Source: Candidatus Bipolaricaulota bacterium
GTDB lineage: Bacteria; Bipolaricaulota; Bipolaricaulia; RBG-16-55-9
NCBI GenBank assembly: GCA_018609825.1
Contig: JAHEOA010000095.1
Location: forward strand, 1-20,474
Direction: 5' to 3'
DNA length: 20,474 nucleotides
The translations under genes were made by a program, and so were the position numbers. The notes beneath the pieces were generated by a model. It had not been told where the DNA came from, did not search any database, and saw nothing but the letters and a program-made list of their open reading frames with translations. Positions 13,562 through 20,474 of this stretch are shown here, in pieces (the first letter of the stretch is position 1; each line of letters opens with the position of its first letter).

Positions 13562-14719
13562 TTAAAACCGTAAGAACGCTCCGATGCCGTCGTGCTCGGC
13601 CAGCTTGTCCGCCGCCTCGGCCTGGACGATCTCCAAGCCGGAGCCGTAGCGGCGCAGCAGCACGGGCAGCAGGCCGCGCAACGTCCCCGGCTTGATCGAC
13701 GTCCCGTTGCAGTTGGGGCATTCGTCGTAATCCTGAGTCGTCACGTATTGGCAGTCCGGACACTCCTGCAGGGACTCGTCGAGCCGGCGGTTGACGATGA
13801 CCTGCTCGGCGCGGCCCTCCTGGATCATCTTGAGCGTCGCTTCCAGCCCCACGCTCGCCTTGGCGCTGGTGGAGGCGCGCCCCAGGAGCTCATCAACCTG
13901 TTCCCGCTCTCGGGCCCGCTCGTGGGCGCGAATGACGGGGATGCTTTCGCTGAGCACGTCGGAGGCGGGCGCGCCGACCCGCACGTTGATCTCGCCGATG
14001 ACGCGCTCGGATTCGGCGCCGATGGCTGACAGGAACCGCTCGCGAGCGTCCTTCGGCCCGCCGACGACGAGCCCGTCCGCGTCGTACGCCGACTTCATCT
14101 CCCCGAGCACGGGCACTGCGCCCTTCCAGAAGCGCTCGGTGTGCTCGGCCACGCGCTGTTGGTACGCCTCGCGCTGGTTGCCGCCACGGACGGACCCGAC
14201 CGTGGGAGAGCCCTGGCGCTGGGATGGGGGCATCATGGCCTTCTCGCCCCACGCGCTCGTGTCCAGCTCCAGGTTGCGGTCGGTCAGTTCCGTGATCTCG
14301 TTCATGACGGCGACGAAGAACCGGGTGGTCTCCGAGTCGACCAGGACGACCCCGTAGGGGCCGTACTCCTCGAGCATCCACTCCAGCTGGGTCAGTTCCG
14401 GGCGTCCCCACTGGATTTCGTTCTCCACGGGAACGTGGAGATGATGCTCCACGAAGACGTCCGGACCGACGAACGCCACCCAGGACTTGGCTTGCGGCCG
14501 ATGGTCCGCGACGTGCGCGTTGACCCGCTGGGCCGCGTCGCGGAACGCCTTCTGCGCGTCGCCGCTCAGTTGGGCTTCCTGGTCCTTGAGCGCGTCCTTG
14601 AGCCAAATCCGATGGGAGCCCTTGGGGTCCTCGGCCGGATCGGTGTGCAGGTAGACGCTCAACAACGGGTTGGCCTCCAGCGCGTAAAGCCGTTCCAGGT
14701 CGTCTCGTGTGAATGCCAC
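13562..14719 (-). CDS. baeRF10-type (archaeo-eukaryotic release-factor-like) protein
   Basis: A 385-residue cytosolic protein resembling the bacterial relatives of archaeal/eukaryotic eRF1 (baeRF, probably family 10). The start is GTG (14717-14719) with a GGAGAAAGG-type site upstream. An N-terminal region opens LLSVYLHTDP; the middle domain contains YGVVLVDSETTRFFVAVMNE, typical of the eRF1 domain 2-like fold; a basic stretch QRVAEHTERFWKGAV follows; then an L7Ae-like C-terminal domain interrupted by a zinc ribbon (C320-x2-C323-x10-C334-x2-C337). The GGQ motif of true release factors is absent; the equivalent region has SVRGGNQRE. The family is thought to act on ribosomes, possibly in rescue or stress, but its function is unproven. 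I am confident of the superfamily, less so of the subfamily number. Confidence 0.75.
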   Translation of the reverse strand: MAFTRDDLERLYALEANPLLSVYLHTDPAEDPKGSHRIWLKDALKDQEAQLSGDAQKAFRDAAQRVNAHVADHRPQAKSWVAFVGPDVFVEHHLHVPVENEIQWGRPELTQLEWMLEEYGPYGVVLVDSETTRFFVAVMNEITELTDRNLELDTSAWGEKAMMPPSQRQGSPTVGSVRGGNQREAYQQRVAEHTERFWKGAVPVLGEMKSAYDADGLVVGGPKDARERFLSAIGAESERVIGEINVRVGAPASDVLSESIPVIRAHERAREREQVDELLGRASTSAKASVGLEATLKMIQEGRAEQVIVNRRLDESLQECPDCQYVTTQDYDECPNCNGTSIKPGTLRGLLPVLLRRYGSGLEIVQAEAADKLAEHDGIGAFLRF

Positions 14720-14757
14720 GGTGGTCCTTTCTCCTCACTCCATTGGCTGTATTGTCC

Positions 14758-14786
14758 ATGATAGACGTCGGCTCGACCGTCTGCAA
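14758..14786 (-). promoter_or_regulatory. Probable promoter of the baeRF-type gene
   Basis: Minus-strand TTGCAG (14781-14786), 17-base spacer, TATCAT (14758-14763), about 30 bases before the GTG start and leaving room for its ribosome-binding site. It is divergent from the thiI promoter 25 bases away. Confidence 0.5.
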
Positions 14787-14808
14787 ATCGGCATGCGTTG
14801 CGGGTTTT

Positions 14809-14838
14809 TTGCATTTCGCCGTCGAGGCTCGCTACAAT
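14809..14838 (+). promoter_or_regulatory. Probable promoter of thiI, leaderless
   Basis: TTGCAT (14809-14814), 18-base spacer, TACAAT (14833-14838). The expected start is at about 14844-14846, immediately before the thiI ATG at 14847. No ribosome-binding site can be present, so a leaderless mRNA is implied. Confidence 0.5.
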
Positions 14839-14846
14839 CGGGCGCT

Positions 14847-16349
14847 ATGCGGCTCCTCATTCGCTTCTCCGGCGAGGTCACGACGAAATCCCGACCGACG
14901 CGCGCTCGGTTCATGCAACTGTTGGCGCGCAACATCGAGGACGCGTTGCAGTCGGAGCGAATCCCGTACGAGTTCCGGTGGGAGTGGAGCCGCTTCTTCC
15001 TCGACACCGCCGAGCCGCGCGTCAAGGACGTCCTGCCGCGCGTCTATGGGATCCAGTCCTTCAGCGAGGTCGAGAGCCTCCCGCTTGCGGACCTCGATCA
15101 GCTCGTCGCCGACGGCCAGCGGATCTTCCGCGATCAGGTGCACGGCAGGACGTTTGAGGTCCGGGCCCGCCTCAGTGATCGCGAGGTTCCGTTCGGCTCA
15201 CGCGACGTTGAGCACGAACTCGGGGCGGCGCTGCTGCCGTACGCTCGCGGTGTCGATCTGGACAACCCCGAGGTCACGGCGTCCGTGGAGGTCCGCGACG
15301 GGGAGGTCCACTTCTTCACCGAGCGCCATCCCGGCCCCGGTGGCTTGCCCCTCGGCGCCGAAGGCCGCGCCGCGTCGCTGGTCTCGGGCGGCTTCGACTC
15401 GGCCGTGGCGTCCTGGCTCATGCTGGGGCGCGGGCTGGCGCTGGACCACGTCTTTTGCAATTTGGGCGGATCCGCCCATCTGCAGGGCGTGCTGCGCGTC
15501 ATGAAGGTCATCGCCGACCGCTGGAGCTACGGCACGCGCCCCAAGCTGCATGTGGTCGACTTCCGGCCCTTGGTCCACGAGATGCAGGCCAAGACGACGT
15601 CGCGCTATTGGCAGGTGCTGTTGAAGCGCTTCATGTATCGGGCCGCTGAGCAGGTTGCGCGGCAGAAGCCGAAGGGCCGCGGCATCGTCACGGGCGAGGC
15701 GCTCGGCCAGGTCTCCTCGCAGACGCTGCCCAACCTGGACGTGATCTCCCGCGTGGCGGAGCTGCCGCTGTTGCGGCCGTTGGTGGGATTGGACAAGGAG
15801 GCGATCATCGCCCGCTCCCGGGAGATCGGCACGTTCGAGCTCTCCGCCGCGGTCCAGGAGTACTGCGCGCTCGTGCCCGGCAAGCCCACGACCCGCGCCA
15901 AGCTCTCCACCATCGAGGAGATCGAAGCCGAGCTGGACGCCGACGTCTTCCGGCAGGCCCTGCGGCAGCGCGAGACCTACGATCTTCGCGACCTTGCGGC
16001 GAGCGACTTGCAGAATCCCGAGTTCGAGCTGGACGAAGTCCCGGCCGGCGCACGGCTGATCGACGTCCGCTCGCCCCAAGCCCAGCAGGCCTGGCGGCAT
16101 CCCCGGGCGGAGCATTGGGACTTCTTCCGGGCCCTGGAAGATTTTCCACAGTGGGACCCGGATGGGACGTACGTCTTCGTCTGCGAGGTCGGGCTGAAGA
16201 GCGCCGATCTGGCCGAGCGCATGCACAGCCATGGCTTCGAGGCCTATTCGCTGAAGGGCGGGGTCAAGGCGCTCTACGAGCAGGCGCTTGCCGACGACGA
16301 CACGCCCATCGATGAGCTTCCCGACGCGGCGATCGCGCTCTACGAATAG
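14847..16349 (+). CDS. thiI: tRNA 4-thiouridine / thiazole sulfurtransferase ThiI with rhodanese domain
   Basis: Transfers sulfur to uridine 8 of tRNAs and, in rhodanese-bearing forms, supplies sulfur to ThiS for thiazole synthesis. The product has 500 residues: a ferredoxin-like/THUMP region (about 1-165), the PP-loop ATPase with SGGFDS (180-185), and a C-terminal rhodanese domain (about 405-490). C340 in EYCALVPGKPTTRAK corresponds to the Cys that pairs with the catalytic rhodanese Cys in E. coli ThiI, and C446 (VFVCEVGLKS) is the likely catalytic Cys. The start MRLLIRFSGEVTTKS is the usual ThiI N-terminus and follows a -10 element at once; an upstream in-frame start would add 46 unlike residues. 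The last 10 bases overlap the end of the convergent ATPase gene. Confidence 0.95.
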   Translation: MRLLIRFSGEVTTKSRPTRARFMQLLARNIEDALQSERIPYEFRWEWSRFFLDTAEPRVKDVLPRVYGIQSFSEVESLPLADLDQLVADGQRIFRDQVHGRTFEVRARLSDREVPFGSRDVEHELGAALLPYARGVDLDNPEVTASVEVRDGEVHFFTERHPGPGGLPLGAEGRAASLVSGGFDSAVASWLMLGRGLALDHVFCNLGGSAHLQGVLRVMKVIADRWSYGTRPKLHVVDFRPLVHEMQAKTTSRYWQVLLKRFMYRAAEQVARQKPKGRGIVTGEALGQVSSQTLPNLDVISRVAELPLLRPLVGLDKEAIIARSREIGTFELSAAVQEYCALVPGKPTTRAKLSTIEEIEAELDADVFRQALRQRETYDLRDLAASDLQNPEFELDEVPAGARLIDVRSPQAQQAWRHPRAEHWDFFRALEDFPQWDPDGTYVFVCEVGLKSADLAERMHSHGFEAYSLKGGVKALYEQALADDDTPIDELPDAAIALYE

Positions 16350-18073
16350 AGGACGTCCCGCTCGCGCTGGGCGACCCGAAGCGAGCGCAGTCGGTTGAGG
16401 GCCGCGGCCAGCTCGTGCTTGCGGAACTCGGCCAAGTCGCCCGCGACGAACGGCGCGAGCACGTCCAAACCGTCGCTGGCGATCTCGGCCATCAGGGCGT
16501 CGAGGAGCTCGGCCAGTGTCCGGTCGTCGCCCATATGGTGTTTCTTGGCGTGGACCAATGCTTGAGCCATCGCGCGGAGCTGGCTCTCGTCCACAAGCTG
16601 ACCCACGGCCGACAGGTCGATGCTGTCGGTGCCGAAGCCGATCTCGTCGGTCTCGCGCGTCGTCAGCTTCATCTTCCCCTTCTTGCCCTTGGTCGGGTCG
16701 ATGCTGCTCGGTTGGGGCACTCGAGGCGTGATCTCGCCGAACGCGTCACCGCCCTCGGCATGACGCTCGGTGCCATATTTCTGGGCGATCGCTCGGGCGT
16801 CCGCGGTGACGTCATGGGGTTGAAAGTGCTCCATGGCGACCACGGTGTCGGCGACGTCGAAGTAGTCGCCGCTGCCGCCCATCACCAAGACGGTTGACAC
16901 GCCCTGATCGTCGTAGAGCTGGCGGATCTTGTCGATGAACGGCGTGATCGGCTCCTTCTCCTTCGCGATGAGTTCCTGCATGCGATGATCGCGGATCATG
17001 AAGTTGGTCGCGGAGGTGTCCTCATCGATCAGCAGCGCCGACCCGCCCACTTCGAGGGCCTCGACGATGTTGGCGGCCTGGGAGGTGCTGCCGCTGGCGT
17101 TATCGGACGAAAAGTCCCGCGTGGAGCGGCCCTGGGGCAGGTTGTTGATGAACGGCGAGATGTCGACGTCCGTGACGCCTCGCCCGTCCTCGGCGCGGAT
17201 GAAGACGGCATCCGGGTCGGTCACGACGTACTCGCGCCCGTCTTGCGGAACATGGTTGTAGATGCCCAGGGAGATCGCCTCCAGAAGCGTCGACTTGCCG
17301 TGATAGCCGCCGCCGACGACCACCGACACGCCCTGCGGGATGCCCATTCCCGTAATCGGGCCCGCGTTCGGGCGTTCCAACTCGACGCGCAGCGATTCGG
17401 GCGATTCGAACGGCACGGCCCCTTCGCTCAAGGGCCGATCGTCGACGCCGCTGCGACGCGGCAGAATGGCGCCGTCGGCGACGAACGCCACGAGGTTCCG
17501 CTCGCGCAGTTGGTCGCGCATCCTATCGGCGTTCTCGGCGGTTTCGACGTGGCGCTGGATGGTGCACGCATCCAGCGACGCATAGCGCAGGCCGGCCTCG
17601 ACCAGTTCCGGCAGGTCGTCACAGAGCATCGTCGCGGCCTGTTTGCCGAGCACCTTGCGGCCCTTGGCGGGCAGTCCGGCGATGAAGCGGGCTTCGACGA
17701 TCGCCTCATCCACGATGACCGATGTGCGTCGGAGGATCTCCTGGCCCGGCGTGTCGATGGCGATCAGCCCGCTCTTGCCCGTCCCTCGAGGGGAGCTGGC
17801 CCGCTTGGCGGCGCGGGCCAACGCTCGAGTGAGGTAATCCCGCAACGCCGTCTGTCGACTGTGGGAGCTGAAGGCCTCTCGGGGAAAGCCCGCGACGGCC
17901 TGCGGAACGCGCACGCGGAGCTTGCTCGGCGCCGCGAACGGATCGCCCTGGACGTGGTCGACGATCAGCTCGAAGTCCGCAAAGTCGTAGTGCCCCTGGA
18001 TGTCCTTGTAGGCCTTGTAGCCGCGGCCGTCGATGCGTTCCAGCGTCCGTCGAAGGTCGGTCGCATCCGCCAT
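16340..18073 (-). CDS. Predicted ATPase of the ABC class (COG3044-type)
   Basis: A 577-residue protein (from ATG 18073) of the conserved 'ABC class predicted ATPase' family. It opens with DLRRTLERIDGRGYKAYKDI and DHVQGDPFAAPS, both characteristic. The Walker A GGGYHGKST lies at about 254-262, followed by the conserved SPFINNLPQGRST, then ALLIDEDTSATNFMIRD, which holds the Walker B region. It has no membrane segments and no permease partner, so it is not a transporter; the family function is unknown. A start at GTG 18139, overlapping the meaB stop as GTGA, would give 599 residues; I prefer 18073 because family similarity begins there. A promoter-like pair inside the end of meaB may give it separate expression. 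Confidence 0.88.
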   Translation of the reverse strand: MADATDLRRTLERIDGRGYKAYKDIQGHYDFADFELIVDHVQGDPFAAPSKLRVRVPQAVAGFPREAFSSHSRQTALRDYLTRALARAAKRASSPRGTGKSGLIAIDTPGQEILRRTSVIVDEAIVEARFIAGLPAKGRKVLGKQAATMLCDDLPELVEAGLRYASLDACTIQRHVETAENADRMRDQLRERNLVAFVADGAILPRRSGVDDRPLSEGAVPFESPESLRVELERPNAGPITGMGIPQGVSVVVGGGYHGKSTLLEAISLGIYNHVPQDGREYVVTDPDAVFIRAEDGRGVTDVDISPFINNLPQGRSTRDFSSDNASGSTSQAANIVEALEVGGSALLIDEDTSATNFMIRDHRMQELIAKEKEPITPFIDKIRQLYDDQGVSTVLVMGGSGDYFDVADTVVAMEHFQPHDVTADARAIAQKYGTERHAEGGDAFGEITPRVPQPSSIDPTKGKKGKMKLTTRETDEIGFGTDSIDLSAVGQLVDESQLRAMAQALVHAKKHHMGDDRTLAELLDALMAEIASDGLDVLAPFVAGDLAEFRKHELAAALNRLRSLRVAQRERDVLYS

Positions 18074-18123
18074 CGCGGTGCTCACCCGAGTTGTGTGGAG
18101 ATTGCGAGGAACCGTCTGTGGGA

Positions 18124-18158
18124 AGGGTAGGACATTCACCGAGCTTGATCAAGCTCGG
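18124..18158 (-). promoter_or_regulatory. 20-base palindrome and possible promoter at the meaB/ATPase junction
   Basis: CCGAGCTTGA/TCAAGCTCGG (18139-18158) is a perfect 20-base palindrome lying in the last meaB codons, right up to the stop. On the minus strand TTGATC (18147-18152), a 17-base spacer and TACCCT (18124-18129) could be a promoter for the ATPase gene, with the palindrome over its -35. It could be an operator, or fold as an 8-base-pair hairpin in the mRNA; no T-run follows. Confidence 0.4.
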
Positions 18159-19077
18159 CGCGCAGGGATTGGGCGGCGGCGAACGGGCCTTGTTCCCCGG
18201 ATTGGACCCGGTCGCGGGCGGCGTCCAGACGACGTTGGCCGTCGTCGTTCCACAGCTCCTGGCGGAGCGCGTCCTCCACGGCCTGTTGGATCATCGTCGC
18301 GAGGCGGGCCTGGCGGCGCTGACTCAGGCCGTCCTCGCCCATGGACGCGCGGTGCTTGTCCAGGACGTTCTGCAGACGGTCCAGCCCGTCGCCCTGGGAC
18401 GCGACGGTTTTGACGATGGGCGTCGTCCAGCCGCCCTCGGCGTGGCGCAGCGCCACTTGCAGCGCCTGCGCCGCCCGGTCCGCCCCGTCTTGATCGGCCT
18501 TGTTGACCACGAACAGATCCGCAATCTCCATCAGGCCGGCTTTGAGGGCTTGTACGGCATCGCCCGACTGGGGCGTCACGACGACGCCCACGGAGTCGGC
18601 CGCGCGCACGACGTCGATCTCGGCCTGACCGACGCCGACGGTTTCATACAAGAGCGTCCCGTAGCCGGCAGCCTCCAACAGCAACGACACTTCGTGGCTG
18701 ACGCGCGAGAGGCCGCCCAGGCCGCCTCGCGTTGCCAGACTGCGGATGAAGACGCCGGGATCGCCTGCGAGGTCGTGCATGCGGACGCGATCGCCCAACA
18801 GTGCTCCGCCGCTGAAGGGGCTGGTCGGGTCGCTGGCGAGGATCCCGACAGTCGAGCCGGCCTGGCGGTAGCGCTGCGCGAGTTGATTGACGAGCGTGCT
18901 CTTGCCGGCGCCCGGCGGCCCCGTAATGCCGACCCGATAGGAATCGCCTGTCTCCGCGTAGACGGCGTCAATGACGTCGCGATAGCCCTCGTCGCGGTCC
19001 TCGACGATGGAGATCAGCTTGGCGAGCGCGCGGACGTTGCCCGCGAGGAGCTTGTCGATGAGGTCGTCGTGCGCCAT
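18136..19077 (-). CDS. meaB: MeaB/ArgK-type G3E GTPase (methylmalonyl-CoA mutase chaperone)
   Basis: A GTPase that protects and reloads adenosylcobalamin mutases, chiefly methylmalonyl-CoA mutase. The 313-residue product has Walker A GPPGAGKS (53-60), SDPTSPFSGGALLGDRVRM (82-100), the family marker ETVGVGQ (145-151) and the guanine motif NKAD (192-195). The mutase itself is not in this window. The gene starts 6 bases after the preceding small membrane-protein gene, without a clear ribosome-binding site, suggesting coupled translation. The C-terminal helical region used for dimerisation is complete. Confidence 0.94.
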   Translation of the reverse strand: MAHDDLIDKLLAGNVRALAKLISIVEDRDEGYRDVIDAVYAETGDSYRVGITGPPGAGKSTLVNQLAQRYRQAGSTVGILASDPTSPFSGGALLGDRVRMHDLAGDPGVFIRSLATRGGLGGLSRVSHEVSLLLEAAGYGTLLYETVGVGQAEIDVVRAADSVGVVVTPQSGDAVQALKAGLMEIADLFVVNKADQDGADRAAQALQVALRHAEGGWTTPIVKTVASQGDGLDRLQNVLDKHRASMGEDGLSQRRQARLATMIQQAVEDALRQELWNDDGQRRLDAARDRVQSGEQGPFAAAQSLRAELDQAR

Positions 19078-19083
19078 AGGGGG

Positions 19084-19530
19084 TCAGTGCAGCGTCGGCT
19101 CCTGCGGCGGGCGAATGTAGGCGATGGCGGATTCCTGGGCAAGATCGAGCAGTTGATCGATCGGTACCCAGGCCTGGATGCCGGTCATCCCCTCGGCCTC
19201 GACGACGACAGCGTAGCCCGACGGCAGTTCATCTGCTTGGTCGGCCAGCTGGATCACCACCCGGGCCATGCGTGTCGCGTCCAGCTCGTGCTGCGCGGCG
19301 TATGTGCCCGGATCCTCGGCCGTGGCCAGGTCGAACAGGGGCCGTTGGATCTTGCCTTCGTAGTCGCTCCATGCCGGCATCGGGGTCTCCTGATCGGGTT
19401 GCGGCCCGTTCGTCGCGACGTCGCCGCCCTGCCAGAGCGACTCGACGTTCGTGACCGTCGCCAGGACGAGGCCGATGACGATCCCCACCACGCCAGCAAC
19501 GATGATCAACCCGATCCCCTTACTCCTCAT
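19084..19530 (-). CDS. Small membrane-anchored protein of unknown function
   Basis: A 148-residue protein with one N-terminal hydrophobic helix (about residues 6-25, [20 protein letters not shown]) after a short basic start, so probably anchored with its C-terminal part outside. A polar Pro/Gln/Asp-rich linker follows, then a region of about 80 residues ([20 protein letters not shown] through [22 protein letters not shown]) that looks like a small alpha/beta domain. I do not recognise a named family. The first 11 bases overlap the end of lysS, and meaB follows 6 bases after the stop, so it is the middle gene of a tight operon. Confidence 0.8.
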   Translation of the reverse strand: MRSKGIGLIIVAGVVGIVIGLVLATVTNVESLWQGGDVATNGPQPDQETPMPAWSDYEGKIQRPLFDLATAEDPGTYAAQHELDATRMARVVIQLADQADELPSGYAVVVEAEGMTGIQAWVPIDQLLDLAQESAIAYIRPPQEPTLH

Positions 19531-20474
19531 GGTCAGACGGCTCCTTGGTGGAACTTTCCGGCTGTTGACGCAACGCCGGAAAGAGGATCACGTCGCGAAT
19601 CGAGGGCGAATCCGTGAACAGCATCGCCAAGCGATCGACGCCGATCCCGAGCCCGCCCGTGGGCGGCATGCCGTGTTCCATGGCCTCGATGAAGTCCTCG
19701 TCCAGAGCTTGAGCCTCCTCATCGCCTTGCTCGCGCTGTTCGGCCTGATTGAGGAAGCGCTCCCGTTGGTCGATCGGATCGTTCAGCTCCGTGAACGCGT
19801 TACCCATCTCGCGGCCGATCATGAAGACCTCGAAGCGCTCCACCAGATTCGGATTGTCCGATCGCTGTTTGGCGAGGGGCGAGATCTCAATGGGGTAGTC
19901 CTTGAGAAACGTCGGCTGGACCAAGTCCGGCTCGACGAACTCGCTCAACAGTTCGTCGACGAGGCCGCCCCACGTCGGCTTGGGTTCGACGTGCAAGCCG
20001 GCTCCCTCAATGGCGCGCTTCAGGCTGGCATGATCGGCCTGTGCATCGATGTCGATGCCCGTCCTGTCGTGAATGACATCACGCAGCGCGATTCGCGGCC
20101 AGGGGGGCGTCAGATCCACCTGCTGACCCTGATATTCCACCGTCGTCATGCCGAGCTGGTGGGCGATCTGGAAGATCATCCCCTCGGTGAGTGCCATCAT
20201 GTCGTCGTAGTCGGCATAGGCCTGATAGCACTCCATCATGGTGAACTCGGGGTTGTGCTTGGCCGAGACGCCTTCGTTGCGGAAATTGTGGCCGATCTCG
20301 TAGACCTTTTCGAAGCCGCCGATAATGAGCCGCTTGAGGTAGAGCTCGTCGGAGATACGCAGATACAGCGTCTGATCCAGTTCGTTGTGATACGTCGTGA
20401 ACGGCCGCGCGAACGCGCCGCCGTAGAGCGGCTGCAGCTCGGGCGTCTCCACTTCCAGAAAGCCGTTCTCGTCG
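19520..20474 (-). CDS. lysS: Lysyl-tRNA synthetase, class II, C-terminal part (cut by window end)
   Basis: Charges tRNA-Lys. About 317 C-terminal codons are in the window; the N-terminal anticodon-binding OB domain and the start lie beyond 20474. The class II catalytic core is clear: [15 protein letters not shown] (motif 1 region), then [15 protein letters not shown], motif 2 [20 protein letters not shown] and motif 3 [21 protein letters not shown] followed by the usual ILFPALR end. A short acidic tail, EPSDHEE, precedes the TAA stop. It overlaps the next gene by 11 bases and heads the lysS - membrane protein - meaB - ATPase series. Confidence 0.96.
   Translation of the reverse strand, partial: DENGFLEVETPELQPLYGGAFARPFTTYHNELDQTLYLRISDELYLKRLIIGGFEKVYEIGHNFRNEGVSAKHNPEFTMMECYQAYADYDDMMALTEGMIFQIAHQLGMTTVEYQGQQVDLTPPWPRIALRDVIHDRTGIDIDAQADHASLKRAIEGAGLHVEPKPTWGGLVDELLSEFVEPDLVQPTFLKDYPIEISPLAKQRSDNPNLVERFEVFMIGREMGNAFTELNDPIDQRERFLNQAEQREQGDEEAQALDEDFIEAMEHGMPPTGGLGIGVDRLAMLFTDSPSIRDVILFPALRQQPESSTKEPSDHEE

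Overview
This is a GC-rich stretch (well above 60% by eye) of a bacterial chromosome. It is mostly housekeeping genes, on both strands but mainly the minus strand. No rRNA, transposase, phage gene, CRISPR array or IS element was seen, so it looks like ordinary core chromosome with two gene-poor, RNA- and regulation-rich patches (about 9.0-10.7 kb and 12.2-13.5 kb). Lineage cannot be fixed from the window. The eukaryote-like (type 2) isoleucyl-tRNA synthetase, a baeRF10-type release-factor-like protein, MeaB, a rhodanese-fused ThiI, CCA-encoding tRNA genes and promoters sitting almost on the start codon would all suit a deep-branching high-GC group such as Deinococcota or Chloroflexota. That is inference only.

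Layout. Minus strand, 1-6.5 kb: birA and ileS as one coupled unit (ileS first, 4-base stop/start overlap), then purB and ribD as a second unit (ribD first, 8-base overlap). At 6.6-7.9 kb a Crp/Fnr regulator (minus) is divergent from a small stand-alone cyclic-nucleotide-binding-fold protein (plus), whose 3' end overlaps that of dnaA (minus). The dnaA product is short: it starts at the AAA+ domain, with an in-frame stop four codons upstream of its start. At 9.5-9.8 kb lie tRNA-Phe and tRNA-Asp.

At 10.05-10.53 kb is a striking non-coding unit: a consensus-like promoter, a textbook c-di-GMP-I (GEMM) riboswitch aptamer, about 300 bases with no convincing gene, and an intrinsic terminator enclosed in a longer inverted repeat. 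Then come a PKD-repeat lipoprotein (minus) with a CRP-like palindrome placed near -62 of a possible promoter, a small secreted protein with its own terminator, and tRNA-Val downstream of a baeRF10-type protein.

Divergent from the latter is thiI (plus), which appears leaderless and whose end overlaps that of a COG3044-type ABC-class ATPase (minus). The last block, read on the minus strand, is lysS (cut by the window end), a small membrane-anchored protein, meaB, and the ATPase gene, with tight or overlapping junctions. A 20-base perfect palindrome closes meaB.

Functionally the window links translation (IleRS, LysRS, three tRNAs, ThiI, baeRF-like protein), cofactor and nucleotide synthesis (BirA, RibD, PurB, ThiI, MeaB), replication initiation (DnaA) and nucleotide-signal sensing (Crp/Fnr protein, CNB-fold protein, c-di-GMP riboswitch).
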